Origin: Symsagittifera roscoffensis
Lineage: Eukaryota > Xenacoelomorpha > Acoela > Convolutidae
Direction of reading: 5' to 3'
Assembly: GCF_963678635.1 (NCBI RefSeq)
Contig: NC_087070.1
Span: 25,972,007-26,036,006 of the forward strand
Length of the DNA: 64,000 nt
Shown: positions 11,901 to 23,388 of the stretch, piece after piece
Numbering within the stretch: position 1 is the stretch's first letter
How the letters are laid out: every line of letters begins with the position of its first letter
Notes under the pieces: model-generated
The model's database searches: none
The model's input: the letters and a program-made list of their open reading frames with translations, nothing else
Told to the model about the DNA's origin: nothing
Translations under genes and position numbers: made by a program

Positions 11901-13752
11901 TCTGCAAAAAAATTGTTACGACGCGAAATGAGTAACGATGAGTTCTTGAAGTTGGCTATCCCTGACACTGACCCTTGGTGAACACTTTTGTGAGCAAGAA
12001 AATTGATAGTCAACACCAAGAATAAGTAGCTTCTGTGGCGGCTGCAATATCCTTGAGAACGATGAGGATATACCAACCCCGCATAGACATTTGTCCTTTC
12101 AAGTCACTAACAAAATCTTATCAATTGTTCTGTAAACTAAGAATTCTCTCGGATACGATTGAAAGAATTAGATACGATTTACCGCATTTTTTTTTCAAAC
12201 GGCATCAGGTATTAATTGAAAACTGTTTCTTATTGTATGGTAAAAACAGTATAAAAATTTTGCTTAACCATTCTATAAACCCAAAAAAAACAAAGCCAAA
12301 AAGGAAGCAAATTTTGTAGCTACCACTTTCTTTTTTATCGTTGGTAAGAAGAATGATATTTTGTCGCTTCAGTGTTTGGTGTTTTGATGATTTATTAGAA
12401 GAAAAAATCATGTGACTCAACTACGGCCAATCCCCAGAGAAGTAATTAAATTTGAAATGATTTTAATTTTTGTGCTTTTGGGGCGGCTGCACGCAGTAAC
12501 GAGGGTAAAAAATTGTTTCGCCTCCATTAAGGTTCCAAATTTTTGCTTCGATTACTTCGTTTCAAACACAATTATATAGTAATGCAAGGCTTTAAAAAAT
12601 TTTGGACAGATTTTTTATTGAAAGAACATTTTTTGTTGTTACTTAAATAATTCACAATGGTAACTGCACTCATTAAATTTTTTTGGTTTGTTTGGTCAGC
12701 AGCCGGTTGTTTTTAAGTTTTAGGTTTCAAGAGGTTTTGAGACATCTTTTTTATCACTTCTATCCACCTAAAATTTTAACACATGTTTTTCAAAATTAAT
12801 AGAAATTCCGCTCCTTTCATTGCCACTTTCATGGCATCTCAGATATAGCTTAGAAAGAAAGTGTGAAAATCCCAATGAAGGAACACGTTCCGAGGTAATT
12901 AATATTTAAACAAACGATAATAGTGTTCTTAGTTTCTGCGATGCACAGAAGATCAATGAAGGTTATCATTATGCCTGTCTGTTTCTGTATAGTCTTTCTA
13001 CTATTTTCAAGGAAACAGAAAAAAGTTTCAACCTTTTCTTTTGAAAAAAAATTTCGACTTTCGATTTTCGAAAAAAAAACTTAACTTTTTATCATTGGCA
13101 TTTTCTGATAAAAATTACCCAATTTGAGAAAACTGGATGATTAAGTAAAGTTTTTGTTCTTTTTTAACTTCCCGCCCAACATTTCAAGTTTTCTATTTTT
13201 TTAGTTGTCTTACGTGCTATTATGGCTGAATGCTTTATTTTACGATGAAAAGCACAAAACAAAATGTGTTCGCAATATTTTGTTTGCTCACCATGCAAGT
13301 TTTCTTTACATTTTGACAATGAAATATTCGTTTTTCAAAAGTGTTTTTCATTTATGAAAGAAGAATGGAAAAGAGCCAAAGTTTTTCGTTCCCTGGAAAA
13401 CTGAAACCTGAATTCCGCTTTTTAAACTATAAATCAATCACATTTTTCTGACTTTTAGACTTTTGCTGTTTTTTTAAATGTTTTTTCTTTAATTTCAAAT
13501 AATGAAAATAACAATGAGCGAAAATTTTAAATCAATCAAAATAGTGGTATGTTTAGTTTAATTGTTTTCGCGCGTTTAGCCCTTCACGCTTTTTTATGAG
13601 GGGTTGAACACCGCTACCATAACAATTTGAGATAATTGAATATTTTTAAACTCCGAGCGTTGAATACATTCAATTCATTTACCATTCCATTTTGCATTGA
13701 GGCGCTGGTAGAACGAGAATGTACCTCTTTGTTCCAATCATTTGTTAAATGT

Positions 13753-14110
13753 GGAAGAACTTTGTATTCGGGTTTCTTTTAGTTTATTTGTTTTTTTTTG
13801 GTTTTCCACGCAAAATCAGTTACCATGAATAATAATCGAAATGGATTGAGCTAAATAGCTTACTAGAGCTCTTCCAGTCGTAGTTCGAACATTTTTTGTT
13901 TTGAAAAAGTTTTCATTAGGTTGAAAAAAATTTTAAATTTTTTGACTTTTGGTCTATTTTCAAGCTAATAAGGTGAGGCTAAGCTTTTACAAAAGTCTGT
14001 TTAAGCTTATTTTTTTCTTGAATAGATTTTTACTCAAGTAAATTAGTTTTTGGAGTTTTTTAGTGCCAATTTGGGAATCAAAAACTTTTACGATTTATTT
14101 TTCGTTTTTT
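13753..14110 (+). repeat. Intronic duplication, second copy
   Basis: This is the diverged partner of 11547-11900, about 2.2 kb downstream in the same orientation. The MITE present upstream of the first copy is absent at the matching place here, so the MITE probably inserted after the duplication. Confidence 0.5.
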
Positions 14111-16675
14111 TTATAGTCATTTTTCTACAAAAAATGCTTTCCAATTGGCCAATTTTACTATGAATGTTAAATATGCTTTGATTTTTTTGTCGTTCAGATC
14201 GTTTCATCACGGCACGCAGAATTTTTTTTTAAATGTAATTTTTTCACGGCTATTATCCGAGGATTCTGTACTTTTTGCACAGTATCCGGCTATCTTTGTT
14301 GTATTTTGCATTGGCTGTATAGGGAACAAGCATAAAAATTAAAATCAAAATACTTTTAATTCTAAAAGTTTTTGAAGACAACATCAATTTTTCAACTTTT
14401 TGAAAAACAATTGACCAAAGTTTTTTCAGGGGCTTTGAAAGATCACTTCAGTCAAACTGACTGAAATGTTTTATGAAAAAAACTTTGCTTTTATCTTTAA
14501 GAAAATAATCTCTTCTACTCTTTATGAAATTGTCAATATTTAATTTTAGGGAATTGTTCAATTGAGGGTCTAAGTTGCAAGTTTTGCCATCTGCGCTTTA
14601 AACGCAATTAAACACACTTTAAGTTTTTAAACGCAATTTTCTGAACGCAAGACTTATAATCAGTAATGCAAAGTCAAAGATTTATACCTGCATGATAATT
14701 TATTTTCAATTTTCGCATAAAAACTTTGACTCACTCGGTGTTAAAATTTCGCTAAACGTAACTGATTTGTGAAATTTCACGCCGTTAAAAATTTTTCTGG
14801 CATATATCCTGGTCTGACTTCCTTAAGCCCAAAATCAACTGTAAGCACTTGAAATCATTAATTGGCACTTAAATTTTAAAAAAATGTTTGGTTTCATTAG
14901 TTGTGATCTTTTTATTAAAAATAAACGTTTAAAAGAATTAAGTTCGTTCACTAGTTCAAACTCGTGCAGCATCTTACAAAAGTTGTAGCAACACATATTC
15001 GACTAGTTTTTTGTACCTATTGAGCAAGTTCATCCAGATATGTTTGAAATGAAACATTCCAGTGAAAAAAAAATGCAATACATCTGTTTTTACATATTAA
15101 ATTGTTCTTAATATTGGTTACAATGCGTAATTTCAATCACAATCAACAACAAAATATAAAAGGCGTGTTTTTTTCTCCGACTTTTGAAGAACAAGACTGA
15201 GTTTTATCACTGGGCGTGGTTTTTTTCATATAACATCAGCTTTTTAACTAGTAATTTTTGCCATATTTTTTAAAATCAACCGAAAGGTATGGTTGCCTTG
15301 GGCTCAACTGTGAAAATATTTCACTTGTAACCTTTCGTAAAATTATAGGGGTTTGAAGATTGCCAATTTAGGACAATAACGAGCGTGCTATTTCGTGTTT
15401 TAACGCGTTAGCGGAGATTAAATTTAATCCGGCTTTCAAATTGTTACATATTAGATTGAATTGAGGCAGGCGTATTACTCTAATTGATTTTTTGCGAAAT
15501 ACATAACTTTGTGCCTTACATAGCGTGTGGGCTGGTGGTTTCAAAAAACCTAAAAAAGTTCAACTTAACCAATACGAGGCCAGACTGTGTATTTTGTAGA
15601 TTGTTAGCGGTTTCCGCAACTAGGATGCTTTTTTTGTTCTTCTTTTGTTTTTTCGTTTTCTTTGATTGTTCCGACAAAGTTTTAACATGTTCAAAAAATT
15701 TTCTCTGGAATCCAGGAACATACAGATACAAAGTAATTACCTTTTTTGAAATTTTGATATACTTTTGAAGCAAGTCAGTCGAAACATTTAGGGCTTCGCC
15801 CTGATACGAGCAGTCTTGGTACACTAAAATTCAACTGTAGTTTTTCTTGAATAGAATATTTTCTCTAGAATATTTTTTTGCTTAGCTTGATCCTAAAAAC
15901 TGATTTAAAAAAATTAATAAGCCTCAGTCTTCAAAAAAGTGCGATCATTCGTTCTAATGTTGATACAGCTCAAGAGCATGAGCCGCTGCCTGAAGAATCA
16001 AAAGGCATCCGTACGCGAACGCGAAATTCAAACTTCAAGTCGGAGTACGGAATCCATCCTGCCGCATAAACATAAAACACCATCGCAGAAGTTTTATAGC
16101 TTTGGTTTTGACTCTATAATCATATAACTTTTTCATAACTTTCACATTAAAAATGATGCCATTTTTTTTATTTTCGGCACCAAAAAAATGGCTGAATTGA
16201 CTTGAACTCTTAAATTAAAAATGTTTTATCCTATTACAGATCTTGTAATCAAAATGTAATCTAATGATGATCTCAACTAGAATATTTACACATCAACAAC
16301 TGACACCGCATGATGACCGATATAACATCAAATAATCTGCCTCTTTTAAAACAAATGAGTCATTCTACCAAAGTCATCAAACAAGGAAGTTTAGAAGACA
16401 TTCCTAAAATAGAAAGTAATTGAAAAGGAAAATAAATTTAAGAAACGTGAAATGAGGAAGAAGTCAGTTTCTGCCATCAAAGGTAAACCATTGAAATGCT
16501 TCTGAAGCATGACAACAGGTTAAGGCCTTATTTAGTCTTATGGCGCTCTCTCAAGTGATGTTTTTGTAGATGAACTCCTTATTTCTATTTTTATCTGTGT
16601 AATGACCTCGCTTGGAAACTGTTTGTTATGGTTAATTTGAAAAACAGTATCTTCTCTCCTTTAATGTACGGTCGG

Positions 16676-17112
16676 CAGGGGTGGATTTAGAGGGGGGGAG
16701 GGGGCGGACGCTCTATTCTTCTCTGGTATTCGACCCCCCCACCGACTCAAAGGTACTATTTTGGACTATTTTGAGATATATATTTTTGGCTGAAAGAGCC
16801 TATTTTTTTTAAAGAGCGCCTTCGGCGCAAATATAAACTAATATTGAGAGGGGAGCGCGCGCCGAAAAACGCATTTTTTTTGGTCAAAATTATCCAAAAA
16901 GTGCCCTAAATGCTTTTTTTAGCCTGTTTTTTTCGAAACTTGCCTGCGTCACAGAATACTGGACTAAAGCAGGGTCTTTTTATTGCTATGAGAGAGCTCG
17001 GAAAATCAGTTTGGTCAACCTAAAACAAAAAAAAGGTCGACCAATTTTTCGATAATTTTTGAAACTCAACCCCCACCCCCCGCCCTCGAGAAAATACTAA
17101 GCTCCGCCCCTG
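16676..17112. mobile_element. MITE copy 2 (hAT-type, non-autonomous)
   Basis: Starts CAGGGGTGGATTTAG and ends GCTCCGCCCCTG. The flanking octamers ACGGTCGG / ATGGTCGG match at 7 of 8. The interior is alignable with copy 3 over its whole length (shared GAGCGCGCGCCG, TTGGTCGACC-like and CTCGAGA stretches), proving a family. It has no coding capacity. Confidence 0.8.
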
Positions 17113-17739
17113 ATGGTCGGCCGTGATTTTCACTGCTAATTGACAAGATTCTTTTTTTCGAAAAAAAGGTTGACCAGAAATTAAATCTAATATAATCAAT
17201 TATAAGGATTATTTAATTTGTTTTTTAGTAGATTATTAATCCATTATAATCGATTACTTTAGGTTTTTATGAATACAGATGATGAAAATCCATGATAAAC
17301 GATTACTCTCAATGAAACTTCTTTGCGGGTGGCTCAAATCGATTGTTCTGTTTGCTGTCAGTTGATGTAAAAGTACCGTTAAGATTTTAAATAAATCGTG
17401 TCAGAAAAGACAATATGATTAAAATATGATAATTTTAGCCTGCAACCAGGGGTTGATCTTGAGTTTTTTAAGATGGTTGAAAATGTTCTACCCAATTGAA
17501 AAGTATTTGAGTTGTTGGTATAGTCTCTGGCATACAATTACTGATAACAAAATGCGTTGCGAGCATGTTTAAAGTCATAATTTGTCGTTATCAGTCACTA
17601 TTACCCGGTTCAAGGCCCGCGACTAATTTTTTGACTCTGATGGTTGCGCCGATGTCAATCATGCGATCGAAAACCCATACTATGGTCAGGGCTATAAGTT
17701 GCAGACAAAATTTTGAACTGCAGTATTTCGGTCGCAGTA

Positions 17740-17940
17740 GTCTGAGAAGTAGCCGCGATAGTCTATAATTTAGTCGCGACATAGTCTAAAAGTTAGTTGC
17801 GACATTGTGCAAGAGTTAGTCGCGAAAATGTCTACAAGTTAGTCGCTGTTACGGTTTAGAAAAAATTGCGATGTAGTCTACAATATAATCGAGACATAGT
17901 CTAACATAATTTGCGGCATAGTCTAAAAGTTATTCACAAA
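17740..17940 (+). repeat. 23-bp minisatellite (TTAGTCGCGACATAGTCTA type)
   Basis: At least three head-to-tail 23-bp units built on TTAGTCGCGACATAGTCTA plus a short AAG-type tail occur, followed by several degenerate ones. Related degenerate units reappear at 18380-18485, either side of the SINE, so the SINE probably inserted into a longer array. There are no unique spacers between conserved repeats, so this is not CRISPR-like. Confidence 0.75.
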
Positions 17941-18150
17941 AAAAACCTTAAAAGGGAATTGAATTGGCTTGAAAATAAGAGGCTTCAAATACTGTATTTC
18001 CGTAGCCTAAAAAAGTTTTGATATAGATAGCTAAAGTTGTCGTTCCTGCAATTCGCAGAGGATCTATGAAAGGCTTTGCAGCCTATCTAAGCATAGACCA
18101 TTATCTTATTTACCCACATTCTAGACAGTTATAATGCAGAGTGAAGCTCG

Positions 18151-18350
18151 TTTTTTGTTGTTTTTTTTTGCATCTAGAAATATCACGTGGTACCACTATT
18201 GCTAGCCAAAATCGGTCAGGCTGTGGTAGACCTGAAGCTGGAGGTCAAGTGAGAGCTCGTCATCGCACACTGACAATGACATGGCAGGGGATCGATTACA
18301 CGATCTGACGATTGAAGTGAACGCCCTATACCACTATTCTAAGTGCCTCT
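18151..18350 (-). mobile_element. Probable tRNA-derived SINE
   Basis: Read on the minus strand, the head contains TAGAATAGTGGT, which matches the RNA polymerase III A box at about 10 of 12 positions. About 31 nt later comes TAATCGATCCC, a weak B box. A GC-richer tRNA-unrelated body follows. The element ends in an A-rich tail (AAAAAAAAACAACAAAAAAC, + strand 18151-18170). Head, body and A-tail in this order are the hallmark of a SINE. I could not find a clean target duplication, and only one copy is in the window. Confidence 0.5.
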
Positions 18351-18379
18351 AAAGAGCCGTTAAGTGCTGCTAGAAATCA

Positions 18380-18485
18380 CGTCTAGAAATAAGTAGCAAC
18401 AAAGTCCAAAAATTAGTTGCGACATAGTCTACAAGTTTGTCACGACGTAAGCTAGAAACAAGTAGTGAGAAAATTCAAACATTAG
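18380..18485 (+). repeat. Degenerate continuation of the 23-bp minisatellite
   Basis: Several imperfect units of the TTAGTTGCGACATAGTCTA type occur after the SINE. They continue the array at 17740-17940. Confidence 0.55.
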
Positions 18486-18801
18486 TCGTGGGGGAAGAGA
18501 TAGTCTTACAGATGAAATCTATTTGTCCACTTTCTCCCTTTCACCATTTTCACATTCTCCATTTTGTGCTCTTATCGTAAGCAAAAAAAACAGAACGTCA
18601 TGTCATTGAAGTCTTGGCTCTAATTTTGGACGTTTTTGCTTTATTCACAATTAGTTGGTGTTATCTAATATCTTAAAAGTTATCCTAATTTTGAGTCTTA
18701 TAGTGTTTCTTATCATATATTGCTTTGATTTTTAATTTTAATGTTTTTATAATTATGAAATAGTTTTTTTGGCCCTATAAAAACAATTAAATTTGTTTTA
18801 G

Positions 18802-19918
18802 GTCATCTGGATTAGGCTGGCTTAATTTCAGCATGCTTAGAAGATTCCAATCATTTTTCTCATCCAGACAAATACTACCGCCCCAAAATTTGGAGCTATT
18901 TGTGATGCGAAACGAAAAAATGCATAGGAAAAACTTCAAAAACGACTGTCAAATTGACTATAACTGTACAGTTTTCTACCGAAGTCAAATGCATAGCTAC
19001 AACTTCTCCCGATTTGATGCGATTGCTGTAGTTGGTCGATCTAGTTTTTCTATCCTCGAATCTCACTGGCTTAGCCATCCATGGTACCGAAGTCCGAACC
19101 AAATATGGCTGGCTGTAAGTCTGGAATCATCAAACCACCTTGAAACAGTTTCAAAGCATCACAACTTCAACTCGGCTTTTAACTGGACAGGCGCTTTATC
19201 ACGAAAAGCAACTTTAGAGCGAAGCTATACTAATTTCTATCGACGTTCTGAACCGGTTAGGCTTAGAGACGTTTCGGCTGAATTGGATACTTGGAACAAA
19301 ACATTGCCATTTTGTTGGATGGTTAGTAATTGCAGAAGTGCACCTTCAGGCCGAATGCAAATTGTTTCAGAATTGATCAAGTATCTTAAATATCCTTTGC
19401 ATATGTGGGGTAAAGCCGCAAATATTTGTATGTCGAACGATTTAAAAGGAAAAATTATCAATCATGGAGCTGTTCCCAACTCTAAGGGCAATCTTGCCGG
19501 CGACTTGCTGCGCCAAGACACAATCAAACAGTGCAAAGTTTACTTTGCTCTTGAGAACTCCATTTGCACAGACTATATTTCGGAAAAGTTCTCAAACGCG
19601 CTGATGACCTTTTCTGTCCCGCTAGTTCTTGGGTTTAGGTCCAGTTACGATCGAAAAATGCCAGGGTCTTTCATTCATTTGAACGATTTTAAGAATATTA
19701 GTATGCTAGCTGAACATCTGCATGACTTGGTAGAAAGCAAAGATAGACTGTTGAAATATCATGAATGGAGAAAAGAGTTTTATATATCAGACGCAAAGCG
19801 CAACGAAAGTTTCGAATGTCAATTTTGCCGAAAGGTGTACGAAGCGAGGTTGAACCAAAAACCCTTAGTAATTCCGGATTTAAAGCAGACTTTTAGAAAG
19901 ATTCAAACTTGTGCTTAG
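18802..19918 (+). CDS. Alpha-1,3-fucosyltransferase, catalytic exon (GT10 family)
   Basis: GT10 enzymes move L-fucose from GDP-fucose onto GlcNAc of N-glycans or Lewis-type antennae in the Golgi lumen. This exon follows an acceptor ending TTTTAG and carries residues 50-421. Numbering on the spliced protein: an acceptor-side domain with FNWT at 176-179; the domain-linking WMVSNC at 222-227; the GDP-fucose signature FALENS (298-303) followed by DYISEKFSNAL (307-317), whose Glu and Lys are the conserved nucleotide-sugar-binding residues; VPLVLG; SFIHLNDF (339-346); and an EWR near 371. Five N-glycosylation sequons are present (N104, N117, N177, N215, N348). The 421-residue length is normal for the family. 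Oddities: FALENS where FxFENS is usual, and no clear SYRxDSD-type stretch after FNWT. The frame is fully open and looks functional. The linkage (core or antennal alpha-1,3) cannot be decided from sequence. Confidence 0.93.
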
Positions 19919-20018
19919 TTCTTATCTGATAGTTTTTTATTGATAATTAATGAAAGTTCTACGGCGAAGGTAGTTTAATTCTTTTATTCTAAAAGCTTAG
20001 CTTTATATTCAGTTTGAG

Positions 20019-20418
20019 CACCAGCGGATTTAGGGGGATTTAGGAATTCGACCCCCTGCCTACACAAAGGGTCCCCCTTTGTACTATTTTGAGATATCCA
20101 TTTTTGGTGACGGACCCTAAATCTTTTCTAAAGGCGTCTGGGGCGCCAACATATACTAATATTGAGGGAGTGAGCGCGCGCCGGAAAAAAAAACGCATTT
20201 TTTTGTCAAACTTTTCCAAAAATTGCCCAAAAACGCCTTTTTGGACTGCTTTTCAAAATTTTGCCTGCTGCGCAGAAATTCGGTCAAAATGGGGTCTTTA
20301 TAGTGATTTAGGAGAGCTCAGAAAATCAATTTGGTCGACCTAAAAAAAGGTTGACAAAATTTTCGAAATTTTTTGAGAATCCCCCCCCCCCCTCGAGAAG
20401 AGCCTAAATCCGCCCCTG
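20019..20418. mobile_element. MITE copy 3 (hAT-type) with perfect 8-bp target duplication
   Basis: A 400-bp element starts CACCAGCGGATTTAG and ends CTAAATCCGCCCCTG. The octamer AGTTTGAG lies immediately on both sides (20011-20018 and 20419-20426), which is a perfect hAT-style target duplication and indicates the youngest insertion of the three. It sits 100 bp past the fucosyltransferase stop codon. The only AATAAA I see downstream (20458-20463) lies beyond it, so the MITE may be part of the 3'UTR. Confidence 0.85.
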
Positions 20419-20457
20419 AGTTTGAGTGTATTGTTTTTAAATCTTACGATAAGTTGA

Positions 20458-20463
20458 AATAAA
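20458..20463 (+). promoter_or_regulatory. Candidate poly(A) signal AATAAA for the fucosyltransferase gene
   Basis: This is the first exact AATAAA after the stop codon at 19918. Its use would place the MITE inside the 3'UTR. Variant signals could act earlier, so this is only a candidate. Confidence 0.3.
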
Positions 20464-20565
20464 ACACCCGGATAGAGGTGCTGTACTTATGTTTCTACTT
20501 TCAAAGTCGAGCAAGTGCAGTTTTGATACTAAATTTTTGCAGTCGAGAAGCAATTTTAAGTCAAG

Positions 20566-21078
20566 CACAAAGTCGAAACATACCCGATTTTGGTCTAGAA
20601 AGTCGAAACACTGGCCGAGAAAGTCGAAACATTTCCAATTTTGGTCGAGAAAGTAGAAAAACATAGATCGAGCACAAAGTCGAAACATACCCGATTTTGG
20701 TGGAGAAATCAAAACATAGATGGAGCACAAAGTCGAATCATAACCAATTTCGGTCGAGAAAGTCGAAATATAGGTCGAGCACATTCGAAACATAGGTCGA
20801 GCACGGTCGAATCATAAGCCGAAAATGTCACGAGTTTTTGAAGGAGAACCAGAACATTTTGAGCCCGTTTTTCAAAAGTTGTCACAAGTTTTTGAAGGGG
20901 AACCAGAACATTTCGAGCTCGTAGTTTGGCGTAGCACGGGGAAGGGGGTAGTAAGGGGGGGGGGCGTAGCGGAGGAGCGTGATTATTGGGGTGTTTGAGT
21001 TTGTTCGCGCACGAGTTTTGGAGAGAATTGCATTAAGCAGAATAAAAATCTACAAAAAAATCGAGTATATTGAAAACA
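20566..21078 (+). repeat. GTCGAGAAAGTCGAAACAT minisatellite segment, copy 1
   Basis: Tandem degenerate units combine CACAAAGTCGAAACATA and GATTTTGGTCGAGAAAGTCG motifs, followed by a G-rich stretch (20935-20975). Almost the same segment lies at 30985-31434 inside the viral array. Copy 1 also has a ~48-bp tandem duplication near 20832-20925 (TTTTTGAAGG-GAACCAGAACAT) that copy 2 lacks. Confidence 0.8.
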
Positions 21079-21635
21079 AAATTGGATTTTATTCGATCAT
21101 AATAGATCTGAGGTAGGTAAAACAAATTTTGGATAAATTTTTGCTCATATCTATGCGGCAAAAAAAAAATTAATAAAAAAATTGTTGGTCGAGAAAGTCG
21201 AAACATGCCCAAAGTTGAAAAACCGAAATAAGTCGAAATTCGGCCGAGAAATTAAAAAAAAATCTGAACTGGGTATAACAAAGTTGAAACGTTTTTGTTG
21301 GGTCGAGAAAGTCAAAACATAGCAAAAGTTGGTCAAAAAAATAGAGAAATGCCGATTTTTGGTCAAAAAATTCGAGACATAAATCAAGCAATTCGACCCG
21401 GGATAGATTTTTGGTCAAGTAGCACAGAATGTTCCGACCATAGTTTTAAAAATTACAACATTTTTTTTCAAATTAGTGTCATTTTTCCTGAGTGATGTGA
21501 TAAAAATATCTGAACAAAAACTTAGAAATTAAACAAATGCGACAATCACAGTCAAAAAGGCCAATTGGAAAAAGTTTTTTTTCTGTAGAAAAACGGCTAG
21601 AGAAACGAAAAAAAATTATTAAGACAATTTTTAAA
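21079..21635 (+). repeat. Further GTCGA-type minisatellite, then unique AT-rich sequence
   Basis: From 21180 to 21400 the same GGTCGAGAAAGTCGAAACAT-type units return in degenerate form. From 21400 to 21635 I see no feature. The viral array begins at about 21636. Confidence 0.55.
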
Positions 21636-22600
21636 ACTTCAAAGTCTTGTTTATAATATCTTAGCAAAACTTTTTGGAATGCTTGAAGTTCTTGATACCC
21701 AAAATGCACTTAAAAACTTCAAAAAATTTTTTTGAGTAAAAATTAATTTTCTGGATCTAAATTAGCTCAACTTGTTAGATCGAATTTAGACCAAAAATCA
21801 AAAATTTCAAACCCAATTTTTCAAAGTTTTTAATGTTAGTTTAATCACGTCTGAAAAGGCTTTAATATGATATATCAATCGATCTATTTCGATTATTATT
21901 TTTTGCGAGGAAAACAAAAAGAACATGTAACAAAAACAAAAACTAAAATACACCAAATACAATAGTCTTCAACGTTTTTCAACCGGTTGGAACTAGAACT
22001 CCTGAAAGTAACAACCCCGATCGATATCTATATCGGGTAGATTGCAGCTTACGGGAAAAAAGCAATTTCGAAACCTCTTGCCACCTGCATACCTTCAATA
22101 AAAGATCATAGTAATGATAAGCTTTAATTTTGGTCTCATTGCCTCAACAATAAATTAAATTTAATAGAAACTAAACACCGTTGTAGTATATGTTGGGGAA
22201 AAATCGTCTGGGGGTGCTGACCCCCATTTATTAAAATAGGCTATAGAGTATTCGGTCAGCACCCTATGCATTAACATAGGTGAAAGATTTCCCATGTACT
22301 AAGGTTATAGGCTTCAGAGTTTCAGATGGTAAGATGGTAAGTTCTGAGAAAAACATATTTGGCGGCCGGCTGTGCCGATGCGTATAAATCTAAACGTTTT
22401 CCCAATCAAAAACCAAAAAACTTTTAACCCAAACGGGAATTTTCAAAATCTTATGTTTTATGATGTGATAGTTTTTTTGATGGCAAGCTTCAGATAGTAG
22501 GTTTCAGAAAAAATTCAAGTTTTCCTGAGTAAAATTTTCATGTTTGTTTTTGATATCAAAATTTTCTCAGACAAAATTTCAAGTTTGCAACAACAGATGT
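21636..22600 (-). repeat. T/L non-coding module, unit A
   Basis: The T part (21636-22000) and L part (22000-22600) recur between the ATPase of one unit and gene X of the next (27880, 29020, 33840, and inverted at 59050-59560). L carries an 11-bp inverted pair GGGTGCTGACC (22212-22222) / GGTCAGCACCC (22254-22264). Recurrence at each unit joint makes this the best candidate for the element's terminal or replication/packaging region. Confidence 0.6.
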
Positions 22601-22699
22601 AACCCCCGTGGTTAGTGAGGATGCTGAAGTATGCCAAAAAATTTTTTATTTTTGTTTACTAAAGCAAAGTAGTGGACGTAAACAAAAATTTTCTCATAC

Positions 22700-23265
22700 A
22701 ATTATGTCAAAACTGCAACACCAAATGTTACCCCACACGGTGAACAGGGACGCCAATTACCGTAAAAAAACTTCTCGAAATATTACTTCTGTTTTTATAA
22801 GAGTGATAAATGTTCAGTGTATCAGATGGGGTAAGGTTCGGCAACAACAGAAAAACTTTGAAATTCATTCGCTCAATTTCAAATTTAGAAGTTGGTTGAT
22901 TTTTTAACTTTTCAATTTCAAATATTGAGTCATCATCTTCATTCACTGCAAAATCGCTTCCTTATTCCTCCTCAAAAATCAATTTACACCAAATGTCTTT
23001 GAAAGTTTGCAGCGGCAAAAAAATATTTAAACTGTGAATCTTGAAAATTCGTAGTGTATACATCTTTCCGACATTAAATTCCAAAAAGATTAGTGTTGAA
23101 TCAAACAAAAATTATCATCCTATTCAGAATTATCATTATAATTATTCACTTTCAGCTTACTTTTTTTTAGTTGATTTTTTTTGCTATCAGAATTCAAAAT
23201 ACAAATTTTCTCCGAGTTTGCCTAGATATTCACTGAGTTCCTCATCTGGATTTTTGCAAACCGTT
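22700..23265 (-). pseudogene. Gene X remnant, unit A (unknown acidic protein)
   Basis: The minus frame has an acidic stretch EDDDSIFEIEKL near 22905-22945 and, upstream, a helical charged stretch of the type CKSSDEELREYLGKLG near 23212-23260. I do not recognise a family. It lies downstream of the protease in every unit. It is broken by stops. Confidence 0.4.
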
Positions 23266-23388
23266 TGTTTCTTTTCTTAAAAAAGAAAACAAATGAAGAA
23301 AAAAATATTTAAAAATGCAAAAAAAAAGAAATTACATTACAATAAAAGTCAAACCATCATTTATAATTTTTTCTATATCAATTTAATT

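Larger units (their letters stand above)
10871..18801 (+). other. Intron 2 of the fucosyltransferase gene (~7.9 kb)
   Basis: The donor GTAAGC at 10871 and the acceptor TTTGTTTTAG ending at 18801 bracket a long intron. It contains two MITEs (10942-11289, 16676-17112), an internal duplication (10430-11900 against 13190-14110), a 23-bp minisatellite (17740-17940), a probable SINE (18151-18350) and otherwise T-rich unique sequence. I saw no further exon that would keep the frame, but a small skipped exon cannot be excluded. Confidence 0.65.

Noticed and set aside
17740..18485. CRISPR-like array
   Set aside because: Units are contiguous and degenerate with no unique spacers, and the context is eukaryotic; it is a minisatellite.
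20566..21400. Second CRISPR-like or coding repeat region in the GTCGA block
   Set aside because: Open frames there are by-products of the repeat period and their translations are repetitive; no spacers.
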